This document shows, one piece after another, positions 8,041-15,754 of a stretch of DNA of 64,000 nt. Position 1 is the first letter of the stretch, and each line of letters begins with the position of its first letter. This DNA comes from Paramicrobacterium humi (GTDB taxonomy: Bacteria; Actinomycetota; Actinomycetes; Actinomycetales; Microbacteriaceae), in assembly GCF_900105715.1 (NCBI RefSeq), contig NZ_FNRY01000001.1, forward strand, positions 310,001 through 374,000. The letters run 5' to 3'. The position numbers were made by a program, and so were the translations under genes. Below the pieces are notes generated by a model. The model did no database searches. It saw nothing but the letters and a program-made list of their open reading frames with translations, and was not told where the DNA came from.

Positions 8041-8882
8041 CCCTCACCCCCGCTCGCTCGATCATCACCTCGGCCGCGGCCGCGGGAACCGGCGTCGGCG
8101 CCTTCAACGTCATCCACCTCGAAACGGCCGAAGGACTCGTCACCGCCGCCGAGGAGACGGGGCTGCCTGTGATCCTGCAGGTGAGCGAGAACTGCGCGAA
8201 GTACCACGGAGGACTCGCCCCGATCGGTCGCGCGTGTCTCGCCCTGGCCGAGGAGTCGTCGGCGCGCGTCGCCGTGCATCTCGACCACGCCGAGGACGAG
8301 TCGCTCGCGCTTCAGGCGATCGACCTCGGGTTCGGCTCGGTCATGTTCGACGGCGCCACGCTGCCCTACGCCGAGAACGTCGCGGCGACCCGCCGCATCG
8401 TGCAGGCCGCGCACTCGGCCGGGGTCTTCGTCGAAGCAGAGCTCGGAGAGATCGGCGGGAAGGACGGCGCTCACGCTCCGGGCGTGCGCACCGATCCGGA
8501 GGAGGCGGTGCGCTTCGTCGCCGAGACGGGTGTTGACGCACTCGCCGTCGCCGTGGGCTCCTCGCACGCCATGACCGAGCGCGTCGCCGCCCTCGACCTC
8601 GAGCTCATCGCGCGCCTGCACGCCGCGCTCGAGGTTCCGCTCGTGCTGCACGGCTCGTCGGGCGTCGCCGATGACGTGCTCGCGGCCGCGGTGCGGGCGG
8701 GCATGACGAAGATCAACGTGTCGACGCACTTGAACGGGTTCTTCACGCACGCGCTTCGCCGCGTTCTCGACGAGAACCCCGCCGTCGTCGATTCCCGCAA
8801 GTACATCGCTCCCGCGCGCGCGGCGCTCTCCGCTGAAGCCGCGCGACTGCAGCGCCTGTTCGCCCTGGAGGAGACCGCATGA
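8037..8882 (+). CDS. Class II ketose-bisphosphate aldolase (KbaY/GatY/AgaY-like)
   Basis: Zinc-dependent aldolase of 281 residues that splits tagatose- or fructose-1,6-bisphosphate into DHAP and glyceraldehyde-3-P. Visible family features: GVGAFNVIHLETAEGLV at the N-terminus, VAVHLDHAEDE (catalytic Asp and zinc His), VEAELGEIGGKDG (the zinc Glu and cation loop), LVLHGSSGV (zinc His and phosphate loop) and MTKINVSTHLN. Length matches GatY/KbaY (about 285) better than the longer FbaA enzymes, supporting a tagatose-bisphosphate role. It would be the last step linking the operon to glycolysis. Confidence 0.9.
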   Translation: MTLTPARSIITSAAAAGTGVGAFNVIHLETAEGLVTAAEETGLPVILQVSENCAKYHGGLAPIGRACLALAEESSARVAVHLDHAEDESLALQAIDLGFGSVMFDGATLPYAENVAATRRIVQAAHSAGVFVEAELGEIGGKDGAHAPGVRTDPEEAVRFVAETGVDALAVAVGSSHAMTERVAALDLELIARLHAALEVPLVLHGSSGVADDVLAAAVRAGMTKINVSTHLNGFFTHALRRVLDENPAVVDSRKYIAPARAALSAEAARLQRLFALEETA

Positions 8883-9667
8883 ACCGCTCCGAGCGCCTCA
8901 TGGCCGTGCTCGACCTGCTCGCCGAGAACGGCCAGCTCGAGGTCGACGACGTCGTCACCGCCCTCGACGTGTCGCCCGCCACGGTGCGGCGCGACCTCGA
9001 CACGCTCGCCGCCCAGAACCTGCTCACGCGCACGCGCGGCGGCGCTGTCGGGCACTCCGTCTCGTACGACCTCCCGCTGCGTTACAAGCGCGGACAGCGC
9101 GCCGACGAGAAGGCCGCGATCGCGCGTGCGGCGAGCGCGCTCGTGCGACCGGGCGACATCGTCGGGCTGTGCGGAGGAACGACGTCGACCGCCGTCGCCT
9201 CCGAACTCGCCACGCGCGGCGACCTGCAGTCGAGTTCCGGAGCGCCGGGCCTCACCGTCGTCACGAATGCCATCAACATCGCCTCGCAGCTCGCGCTGCG
9301 CCCGCACATCAAGGTCGTCGTCACGGGCGGCGTCGTGCACGCGCGCTCCTATGAGCTCACCGGCCCGTACGCCGACCACGTGCTCGGCCAGCTCGGCATC
9401 GACATCGCGTTCATCGGCGTCAACGGCATCGATCCGGCGTTCGGCGCGACCGTTCACGACGAAGGCGAGGCCCGCGTCAACCAGCTCATGGCCGAGCGCG
9501 CCGCGAACGCGGTCGTCATCGCCGACTCCCTCAAGCTCGGCCGCCGCGCCTTCGCGTCCGTCGCGCCCATCTCGACGTTCCGCACCCTCATCACTGACGC
9601 GGGTCTCAGCGACGAGCAGCGCGCCGCCTTCGTCGCGTGCGGCATCGATGTGAAGATCGCCGCATGA
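8879..9667 (+). CDS. DeoR-family transcriptional repressor
   Basis: A 262-residue regulator with an N-terminal winged helix-turn-helix (about 5-57; LEVDDVVTALDVSPATVRRD is the recognition region) and a C-terminal DeoRC sugar-phosphate sensing domain with VRPGDIVGLCGGTTSTAVA and the family motif DIAFIGVNGID. DeoR proteins usually repress their own sugar operon and are released by a phosphorylated intermediate. It lies inside the operon with ATGA overlaps on both sides, so it is probably autoregulated via sites in 5227-5287. It is the local equivalent of AgaR. Confidence 0.9.
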   Translation: MNRSERLMAVLDLLAENGQLEVDDVVTALDVSPATVRRDLDTLAAQNLLTRTRGGAVGHSVSYDLPLRYKRGQRADEKAAIARAASALVRPGDIVGLCGGTTSTAVASELATRGDLQSSSGAPGLTVVTNAINIASQLALRPHIKVVVTGGVVHARSYELTGPYADHVLGQLGIDIAFIGVNGIDPAFGATVHDEGEARVNQLMAERAANAVVIADSLKLGRRAFASVAPISTFRTLITDAGLSDEQRAAFVACGIDVKIAA

Positions 9668-10812
9668 GCACCGTCATCCACTCCGCCCGCCTCGTCACCG
9701 ACGGCACGATCACCGACGACGCCTGGGTGGTGTTCGGGTCGGATGCCGCCGTCGCGGGGCGCGGCACGGGCGACGCCTGGCGCGCCCTCGCCCAGGGCGC
9801 CGCCGTCGTCGACGCCGCGGGCGACATCCTCACCCCGGGATTCATCGACATCCACGGTCACGGCGGAGGCGCCGCCGCGTACGATGACGGCGCCGACGCG
9901 ATCGCGACGGCCGTCGCCGTGCACCGCGCGCACGGCACGACGCGCTCCGTGCTCTCCCTCGTCACGGCATCCGTCGACGATCTCGCCGCCCGCGCCGGAG
10001 TCATCGCCGATCTCGCGGGGCGCGACCCGCTCATCCTCGGCTCACACCTTGAAGGGCCGTTCCTCGACGTCGGGCACAAGGGAGCGCACACGCCCGAGCT
10101 GCTCACTGCTCCGTCGCGCGATGCCGTCGACACGCTTCTGGATGCCGCCGGCGGCACCCTCCGGCAAGTGACGATCGCGCCCGAGCTGCCGGGCGGGCTC
10201 GAGGCGATCGGCGCGTTCGCGCGCGCCGGCGTCACCGTCGCCATCGGGCACACCGACGCCGACTTCGACATGGCGTGCGCCGCGTTCGACGCGGGGGCGA
10301 CGCTGCTGACACACGCGTTCAACGCCATGAACGGCATTCATCACCGCGCTCCCGGTCCGGTGGTCGCCGCGTTCAGCCGCGACGACGTCACGATCGAAGT
10401 CATCAACGACGGCACCCATGTGCACCCGCAGGTTGTGCGGCTGCTGTTCGCAAGCGCTCCCGGCCGGGTCGCCCTCGTCACCGATGCGATGGCCGCCGCC
10501 GGCGCGGCTGACGGCGCCTACACGCTCGGCGGCCTCGCCGTCACCGTCACCGACGGCGTGGCTCGCCTCGTCGACGGCGGCTCCATCGCCGGCTCGACCC
10601 TGACGCAGGACGAGGCGCTGCGGCGCGCTGTCACCGACGTCGGCCTGTCGCTCCCGGACGCCGTGGACGCTCTCACGCGCGTGCCCGCGCGCGCGATCGG
10701 CGCCGACGAGAGTCTCGGGAGTCTCTCGCCGGGCTTCGCGGCAGACGCGGTCCTGCTCAACGATGCCCTCGAGGTGCGTTCCGTCTGGGCGGCGGGCGAT
10801 CAACTGCGCTGA
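9664..10812 (+). CDS. nagA: N-acetylglucosamine/galactosamine-6-phosphate deacetylase
   Basis: Amidohydrolase of 382 residues that removes acetate from GlcNAc-6-P or GalNAc-6-P. It has the TIM-barrel start GFIDIHGHGGG, the metal Glu in GSHLEGPFLDVGHKGAHT, metal histidines in AIGHTDADFD and LLTHAFNAM, and the catalytic Asp in ALVTDAMAAAG. The C-terminal beta-sandwich segment GSLSPGFAADAVLL closes the protein. It is the last gene of the operon and completes the route kinase, deacetylase, SIS isomerase, PfkB kinase, aldolase. NagA versus AgaA cannot be told from sequence; operon context favours dual or GalNAc-6-P use. Confidence 0.9.
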   Translation: MSTVIHSARLVTDGTITDDAWVVFGSDAAVAGRGTGDAWRALAQGAAVVDAAGDILTPGFIDIHGHGGGAAAYDDGADAIATAVAVHRAHGTTRSVLSLVTASVDDLAARAGVIADLAGRDPLILGSHLEGPFLDVGHKGAHTPELLTAPSRDAVDTLLDAAGGTLRQVTIAPELPGGLEAIGAFARAGVTVAIGHTDADFDMACAAFDAGATLLTHAFNAMNGIHHRAPGPVVAAFSRDDVTIEVINDGTHVHPQVVRLLFASAPGRVALVTDAMAAAGAADGAYTLGGLAVTVTDGVARLVDGGSIAGSTLTQDEALRRAVTDVGLSLPDAVDALTRVPARAIGADESLGSLSPGFAADAVLLNDALEVRSVWAAGDQLR

Positions 10813-10868
10813 CTGCTCGCCCGGGGCGTTGGTCGAGACTCCTTTATAGGCGCTCTCCGGTCACTTCA

Positions 10869-10885
10869 TGCCGAGTACCTCGGCA
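10869..10885. terminator. Short hairpin between convergent genes
   Basis: TGCCGAG-TAC-CTCGGCA is a perfect 7-bp stem with a 3-base loop in the 76-bp gap between convergent nagA and the HNH gene. There is no T-tract, so if it terminates transcription it does so as an I-shaped actinobacterial hairpin. Modest support. Confidence 0.4.
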
Positions 10886-10888
10886 CGA

Positions 10889-12259
10889 TCAGAACTGGGG
10901 TTCGTCTGGGTAGTGGTCGGCCCATTTCTCGTCGTCGGGGCTCGGTGTCACCGTTTCGATTCCGAGAGGCTCCTCGTCGACGGTCGGTTCGACGCAGGGC
11001 GCGCTTCCGTTGAGAGTGTCGGTGGGTTCGAATCCGACGTTGGACTCTGGTCGGATCCGGTACGAGCGTCCGAGGGGTGAGGTCCAGATCACGGCACCGC
11101 TGTCGTCACGTTCGACGGCCCAAGTGGTCGCGTGTTTCAGGGTGTGATGCGAACGACACATGCTCTGGCAGTTGTCGATGTTCGTTTCACCGCCGTACTG
11201 CCAATCGACACGGTGATCGATATCGCATTGGCGTGCCGGCCGGTTGCACCCCGGAAAGCAGCACGTGACATCTCGGATCTCGATCGCCTTCCGCAGGTCC
11301 GCCGGTACGGCGTAGCGGTCTCGTCCGACGGAAAGCACCGCCCCGGTCTCCGGGTGGGTCAGCAGCCTTGTGAAGCTTGGCGCCTGCGCGGCGAGCCGGC
11401 GGGCGGTGTCCGGGTCGATCGGCCCGTACCCCTCCAGATCCGCCGGCTCGTTGCTCAGCCCGATCAGGGTCATCACCGGCACGGTCACGTGCACGCTGGG
11501 ACGGATCGCCCGGCTGGAGTCGCCGTCTTCGCTGGCGGCTTCGCGGGTGAGGCCGGCCATGGTCGCGTCGCTGAACACGTCGGCCATGAGCTGGGCGATG
11601 GTGCGCTCATCTCCCGCCGCGCGCAGCGACTTCGCCGTCGTATGACAGGCGTTGTGCAGGCTCTGCACAACATCGATGGGGCCGTAGCAGGCGACCCAGC
11701 CCATTCCGTCGTGCCCCTTCCACAGCTCCACCCGCCGTTCCTCGACGGCGCTGGTGTGGCGTTCGGTGATCGTGTCCGGGTTCAGTCCCTCCCGGATACG
11801 GATCGCCTTGGTCTGCAGCTGCGGCGGTGTGCTGGTCTCGGCGAACTCCAACGCCGCGCGCTCGAACTCTTTCACGTCCTCCCGGTCGAGGCCGACGGAC
11901 TCTCGGACGAGGCACTCCGCGTGCTGCATCGTGATCCGTCCCGCTTTCAACGATCGCAGCGTGTCGGGCAGTTCCGCCACGAGCACTTCCGCCGTGGACA
12001 GCAGGGAGCGCACCTTCTGGTCGGAAAGGTGCAACGCGAGCGCGAGTTCCGACGTGAGGGAGCGCCGGACCTGCTCCCCGGTCCGGCCCTCGACTGCGCC
12101 GGTGAACACCTCCGGACTCGACAAGGCGAGCTCGAGAACGTTCACCAGCTGGCCGGTCATCTTCGCCTGCGCCCGCGCGATACGGCCCTGCTGGGCGACG
12201 ATCGTGTCGACCATGCCCGCGAGCCGGTCCCCCCGACGGCCGGGGGCCACCGGGATCAT
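10889..12259 (-). CDS. DUF222 / HNH endonuclease domain protein (13E12-like)
   Basis: A 456-residue protein of the widespread actinobacterial DUF222-HNH group (mycobacterial 13E12 repeat family). The helical DUF222 region spans about 15-300 (TSELALALHLSDQKVRSLL, GRITMQHAECLVRESVGLD). The C-terminal HNH nuclease module has CCFPGCNRPARQCDIDHRVD, then NCQSMCRSHHTLKH, retaining the zinc cysteines and the catalytic His. A variable acidic tail follows. The physiological role is unknown; such genes occur in multiple copies and behave like mobile or domesticated homing elements. An SOS-like box lies 70 bp upstream. Start ATG 12259 lacks a good ribosome site; an internal ATG at residue 16 is possible. 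Confidence 0.9.
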   Translation of the reverse strand: MIPVAPGRRGDRLAGMVDTIVAQQGRIARAQAKMTGQLVNVLELALSSPEVFTGAVEGRTGEQVRRSLTSELALALHLSDQKVRSLLSTAEVLVAELPDTLRSLKAGRITMQHAECLVRESVGLDREDVKEFERAALEFAETSTPPQLQTKAIRIREGLNPDTITERHTSAVEERRVELWKGHDGMGWVACYGPIDVVQSLHNACHTTAKSLRAAGDERTIAQLMADVFSDATMAGLTREAASEDGDSSRAIRPSVHVTVPVMTLIGLSNEPADLEGYGPIDPDTARRLAAQAPSFTRLLTHPETGAVLSVGRDRYAVPADLRKAIEIRDVTCCFPGCNRPARQCDIDHRVDWQYGGETNIDNCQSMCRSHHTLKHATTWAVERDDSGAVIWTSPLGRSYRIRPESNVGFEPTDTLNGSAPCVEPTVDEEPLGIETVTPSPDDEKWADHYPDEPQF

Positions 12260-12329
12260 GGGGTCTGCCCCGCACTTCTTCTTCGCATTTCATGACGATA
12301 GTCAACCAGCAGCCACCGACATTGACTTA

Positions 12330-12341
12330 GAACATATGTGC
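12330..12341 (-). promoter_or_regulatory. LexA (SOS) box-like site upstream of the HNH gene
   Basis: GAACATATGTGC differs by one base from the actinobacterial LexA core GAAC-N4-GTTC (GAACATATGTTC); flanking bases also fit on one side (CGA after the core). It lies about 70 bp before the HNH gene, within an AT-richer pocket of the otherwise gene-free 12260-12509 interval. LexA control of 13E12-family genes is known in Mycobacterium tuberculosis. I see nothing else in this 250-bp gap apart from an 11-base repeat CAGCCACCGAC near 12310 and 12464. Confidence 0.5.
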
Positions 12342-12509
12342 GAAGCACAAAGCCTTGCCAATGATCGGTCTGTGGAGGAGAAGTGGAAGATGTTCCGGCT
12401 TTGGCGGCGTTCTCCCGAAGTCCGTCAGTGATCCAGCTTCGTGCCGATATCCACCCCTCAGCCACCGACGTCGCGTTCGGACGCAGCCACCATCGCGGCG
12501 GGTAGAGAG

Positions 12510-12872
12510 CTAGTCTCGCTTCTCGCGGTCGGCCTGCTCGATCCGGTGCGCCAGGTCATCGCGAATGAGCGAGGGCATGTGCACCTTCCCGCTCCGGTAG
12601 CCAGCGCGCCCGACCATGTGCGCCGAGATCGGTGCCGTGAGCCCTTGGAAGAAGATGATCGCTATCACGAGGGTGATCGTGGCGATCGTCGGCTTGTTGA
12701 TGGCGACGTCGGCCGTCACAGCGATCAGACCGAGGATCTGCGGCTTCGTCGCGGCGTGCAGTCGTGACAGAACATCGGGGAACCGTACGAGGCCGACTCC
12801 CGCGGCGAGGCACAGCACGGCCGCGAGCAGCACGAGGATGATCGTGATCCAGTCACGCACGTCACCGGTCAT
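12510..12872 (-). CDS. mnhG: Mrp/Mnh Na+/H+ antiporter subunit G
   Basis: Last gene of the mrp operon: 120 residues with three membrane helices (about 5-30, 40-60, 62-88). It carries the MrpG pattern GVGLVRFPDVLSRLHAATKPQILGL and a short hydrophilic tail. MrpG is a small accessory helix bundle in the MrpEFG part of the seven-subunit complex that exchanges cytoplasmic Na+/K+ for protons. It starts inside the end of mnhF with a 4-base overlap, so production is coupled. Confidence 0.93.
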   Translation of the reverse strand: MTGDVRDWITIILVLLAAVLCLAAGVGLVRFPDVLSRLHAATKPQILGLIAVTADVAINKPTIATITLVIAIIFFQGLTAPISAHMVGRAGYRSGKVHMPSLIRDDLAHRIEQADREKRD

Positions 12873-13138
12873 GTGTCATCCCTCCCACCCATGAACCGCG
12901 CGACGCTGACCGAGCCGATGAACGCGAACGCCGCGAGCACGAGCAGCAGCGGCAGCGTCGTCGTGTGCCGGTTTATCGCCATCTCCGCGCCGAGCCCGCA
13001 CATCACCGTGACGAGCAGAACATCAGTCGCGATGACCCGGTCGAGCAGACTGGGCCCGCGCACGACCCGATAGAGGGCGACGAGCGCGCCGGCGCCGAAC
13101 AAAACGATCGCGATGCCGATCAGGATGTTCATGATCAT
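12869..13138 (-). CDS. mnhF: Mrp/Mnh antiporter subunit F
   Basis: An 89-residue three-helix membrane subunit. The conserved region RVVRGPSLLDRVIATDVLLV is the MrpF signature, followed by a third helix and the short polar end FMGGRDDT. Part of the complex that uses the proton gradient to export Na+ and maintain pH. Four-base overlaps with mnhE upstream and mnhG downstream show tight operon packing. Confidence 0.93.
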   Translation of the reverse strand: MIMNILIGIAIVLFGAGALVALYRVVRGPSLLDRVIATDVLLVTVMCGLGAEMAINRHTTTLPLLLVLAAFAFIGSVSVARFMGGRDDT

Positions 13139-13722
13139 GTCTCGTCCTCCTCGCTCTCTCCGCGTCCGTGCGAGGCCGGCTCGCCGGCCCGCACGCGCGC
13201 GATGTCAGCCTTCGTTCCGAGCGCGAGCGTGATGCGCTTCTCCGTCATGAGCACCTCGCGCTCGAACGCGGCCATCTCGGCGTCGTCGTGCACGTCGATC
13301 GTGTGCACGTAGAGCACCGACACCTCGCGGTCGACGTCGACGACGATCGAGCCGGGGACTATCGATATCGCTTCGGCCGTCCACGTCATGATGAGGTCGG
13401 AGCGCGTGCGCAGCGGAATCGCCATGATGGCGTTGCTCGGCTCGTAGCGCGGCTTGAGCACGAGCCAGGAGACGAGCACGGACGCCCGGCAGATGTCGAA
13501 AAGCAGCCGGAGCAGGAACACCGCCGTGTACCACGGGTTGATGCGGATGCTCATCTCGACGGCCGGGAGGTAGAAGACGACGGAGACGCCGAGCGCGAGG
13601 ATCAGTCCCGTGAGCAGCGACAGCCACGTGAACTGTCCCCACAGCAGCATCCAGAGCAGCACGAGACCGGCGCCGAGCATGACCTGCCCGCCGATCTCGC
13701 CCGGAGCCAGCCGCGGGCTCAT
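13135..13722 (-). CDS. mnhE: Mrp/Mnh antiporter subunit E
   Basis: Subunit of 195 residues with two or three N-terminal helices (about 15-70; LVLLWMLLWGQFTWLSLLTG) and the MrpE cytosolic domain containing SNAIMAIPLRTRSDLIMTW, ISIVPGSIVVDVDRE and LYVHTIDVHDD. It is somewhat longer than typical MrpE (about 160), with an extra charged C-terminal tail. Overlaps mnhD by four bases. Confidence 0.92.
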   Translation of the reverse strand: MSPRLAPGEIGGQVMLGAGLVLLWMLLWGQFTWLSLLTGLILALGVSVVFYLPAVEMSIRINPWYTAVFLLRLLFDICRASVLVSWLVLKPRYEPSNAIMAIPLRTRSDLIMTWTAEAISIVPGSIVVDVDREVSVLYVHTIDVHDDAEMAAFEREVLMTEKRITLALGTKADIARVRAGEPASHGRGESEEDET

Positions 13723-15281
13723 CGGTCTTCTCCGAATACGGCCGACACGTAGTTGTCGGGGTTGATGAGCGTGTGGGCCGCGCGCGCGGTGTAGTCGAGG
13801 ATCGGGCCCGCGAGCACGGTGAGCGCGACGGTGATCGCGACCATGCCGGTCGTCGCACCGAGCATGAGCTTCGAGATGCTCTTCGTCATGACGGAGCCCG
13901 AGTCGTCAGGGCTCTCGTGCAGCGAGGCGAGGAGCGGCGACGAGTATCCGCGCACTTCGCCGCGGTTGCGCCAGAAGCCCATGTTCCACACGCGCACGAG
14001 CGCGTACAGGGTCAGCAGCGAGGTAGCCGCGCCTGCCGCGACGAGCACATAGGTGAGCCAGTCGGCGTCGGCGAGTCCGGCCTGGAACAGCGCAACCTTC
14101 CCAAGGAAGCCCGAGAACGGCGGAATCCCGCCGAGGTTCATCGCACCGATGAAGAACAGCACGGCGACCATCGGGGAGGCCTTGAGCACGCCGCCGAGCC
14201 TCGAGATCGACGTCGTCCCGCCCACGCGCTCGACGAGCCCGGCGGCGAGGAAGAGCGTTGTCTGGATCGCGATGTGGTGCACGATGTAGTACACGGTCGA
14301 AGCGAGGGCGAGCTCGCCGCCGACGGCGATGCCGAAGATCATGTAGCCGATGTGGCTCACGAGCGTGAACGACAGCAGCCGCTTGATGTCGGCCTGCGCG
14401 AGCGCGCCGAGGATGCCGACGATGAGCGTGAAGAACGCGACGACCATGAGCGGCACACGCAGCGGAACGTCGACGAACAGCACGTTGTCAGTGCGGATGA
14501 TCGCGTAGACGCCCACCTTCGTGAGCAGTCCGGCGAACACCGCCGTCACGGGAGCGGGCGCGGTCGGGTACGAGTCCGGCAGCCAGAACGAGAGCGGGAA
14601 CACGGCGGCCTTGATGCAGAACGCCACGAGCAGCGCGACGCACAGGATCATCTGGATGTCCATCGGCAGGTCGCGGATGCGCTCGGAGATGAGCGCGATC
14701 GTGACGGTTCCCGTCGCGCCGTAGATGAGCGCGATCGCGGCGAGGAAGATTATCGACGAGGTCAGGCTCACGACGATGTAGGTCACGCCCGCGCGGATGC
14801 GCGAGCCCGTGCCGCCGAGCGTGAGAAGCACGTAGCTCGCGGCGAGGAGCATCTCGAATCCGACGTACAGGTTGAAAAGGTCGCCGGCGATGAACGAGTC
14901 GAACACGCCCGCCGCGAGAACGAGGTAGGTCGGGTGGAAGATCGACACCGGCGTCTCTTCGTCGCTGTTGTCGGCGATTCCCTGCCCGATCGAGAAGATG
15001 AGGACGCCGAGCAGCATGAGGGCGGAGATCACGAGCATGATCGCCGAGAGCCGGTCGGCGACGAGCACGATCCCCCAGGGCGGCTCCCAGCCGCCGATGC
15101 CCACGACCGCTGTGCCGTTCTGGTCGATGTCGAAGAGGAGCGCGAAGCTCAGCAGCGTCACGAGCACGAGGCTCGCGGTGCTGACGACGACCTGCAGGCG
15201 GCTGCGGCGTCCGAGCGACAGCGTGACGGCCGCCCCGAGCAGCGGGATGACGACGACGAGCGGGAGGAGCGATTCGATCAT
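13719..15281 (-). CDS. mnhD: Mrp/Mnh antiporter subunit D (proton-translocating)
   Basis: A 520-residue, roughly 14-helix subunit homologous to NuoM/NuoN. Visible conserved parts: the helix-5 Glu in LYVGFEMLLAASYVLL, the broken helix around SFWLPDSYPTAPAPVTAVFAG containing the channel Lys/His region, and the later GGIPPFSGFLGK. It probably carries one of the two proton paths of the complex. Overlaps mnhC by four bases at its start and mnhE at its end. The N-terminus MIESLLPLVVVIPLLGA is normal for MrpD. Confidence 0.94.
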   Translation of the reverse strand: MIESLLPLVVVIPLLGAAVTLSLGRRSRLQVVVSTASLVLVTLLSFALLFDIDQNGTAVVGIGGWEPPWGIVLVADRLSAIMLVISALMLLGVLIFSIGQGIADNSDEETPVSIFHPTYLVLAAGVFDSFIAGDLFNLYVGFEMLLAASYVLLTLGGTGSRIRAGVTYIVVSLTSSIIFLAAIALIYGATGTVTIALISERIRDLPMDIQMILCVALLVAFCIKAAVFPLSFWLPDSYPTAPAPVTAVFAGLLTKVGVYAIIRTDNVLFVDVPLRVPLMVVAFFTLIVGILGALAQADIKRLLSFTLVSHIGYMIFGIAVGGELALASTVYYIVHHIAIQTTLFLAAGLVERVGGTTSISRLGGVLKASPMVAVLFFIGAMNLGGIPPFSGFLGKVALFQAGLADADWLTYVLVAAGAATSLLTLYALVRVWNMGFWRNRGEVRGYSSPLLASLHESPDDSGSVMTKSISKLMLGATTGMVAITVALTVLAGPILDYTARAAHTLINPDNYVSAVFGEDR

Positions 15282-15754
15282 CTCTCGTCCCCCTTGTGCG
15301 CGTCGGCCTCCGTGGCGTGCTCATCGCTCGCGTCGAGGATGTCCTGGATCGCCTTGTCGTCCTGGTCGACGGCGTCGAAAGCGGCATCCGTCGACTGCTC
15401 GGTCTCGCCCTTGTGCTCGTCGGGCACCGTGTCGCCCTGGTCGCCGAGCCGCGCGAGCCACCACGACCGGTAGATGAGTGCGAGCAGGAACGCCGTGATG
15501 CCGAAGTTGATGACGATGGCGGTGAGCATGAGCACTTGCGGCACGGGGTCGACCATCGGGGCGTCCGACGTCGTGTCGCTCACGATCGGCGCGGAGCCGC
15601 TCGGCCCGCTCATGATGAAGATCAGGATGTTCGTGGCGTTTCCCACGAGCAGGAAGCCGATGAGCACGCGCGTGAGACTGCGCTCGAGCATGACGTAGAC
15701 GCCGGCCGCGTACACGACCGCCATGACGATGACGAGAGTGAGGGATGCCGTCAT
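15278..15754 (-). CDS. mnhC: Mrp/Mnh antiporter subunit C
   Basis: NuoK-like subunit with three helices in its first 120 residues (VYVMLERSLTRVLIGFLLVGNATN is the family core; the next two helices follow), then an unusually long acidic tail of about 45 residues rich in Asp/Glu (DAVDQDDKAIQDILDAS). Total 158 residues versus roughly 113 for Bacillus MrpC, an extension common in actinobacteria. ATG at 15754 overlaps the mnhA stop. Much longer frames containing it are antisense artefacts of mnhA. Confidence 0.93.
   Translation of the reverse strand: MTASLTLVIVMAVVYAAGVYVMLERSLTRVLIGFLLVGNATNILIFIMSGPSGSAPIVSDTTSDAPMVDPVPQVLMLTAIVINFGITAFLLALIYRSWWLARLGDQGDTVPDEHKGETEQSTDAAFDAVDQDDKAIQDILDASDEHATEADAHKGDER

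Noticed and set aside
12260-12509. AT-richer pocket as a sign of a mobile island around the HNH gene
   Set aside because: There are no terminal repeats, transposase, integrase or tRNA end; neighbours are core genes in normal orientation, and the low-GC stretch is only about 100 bp.
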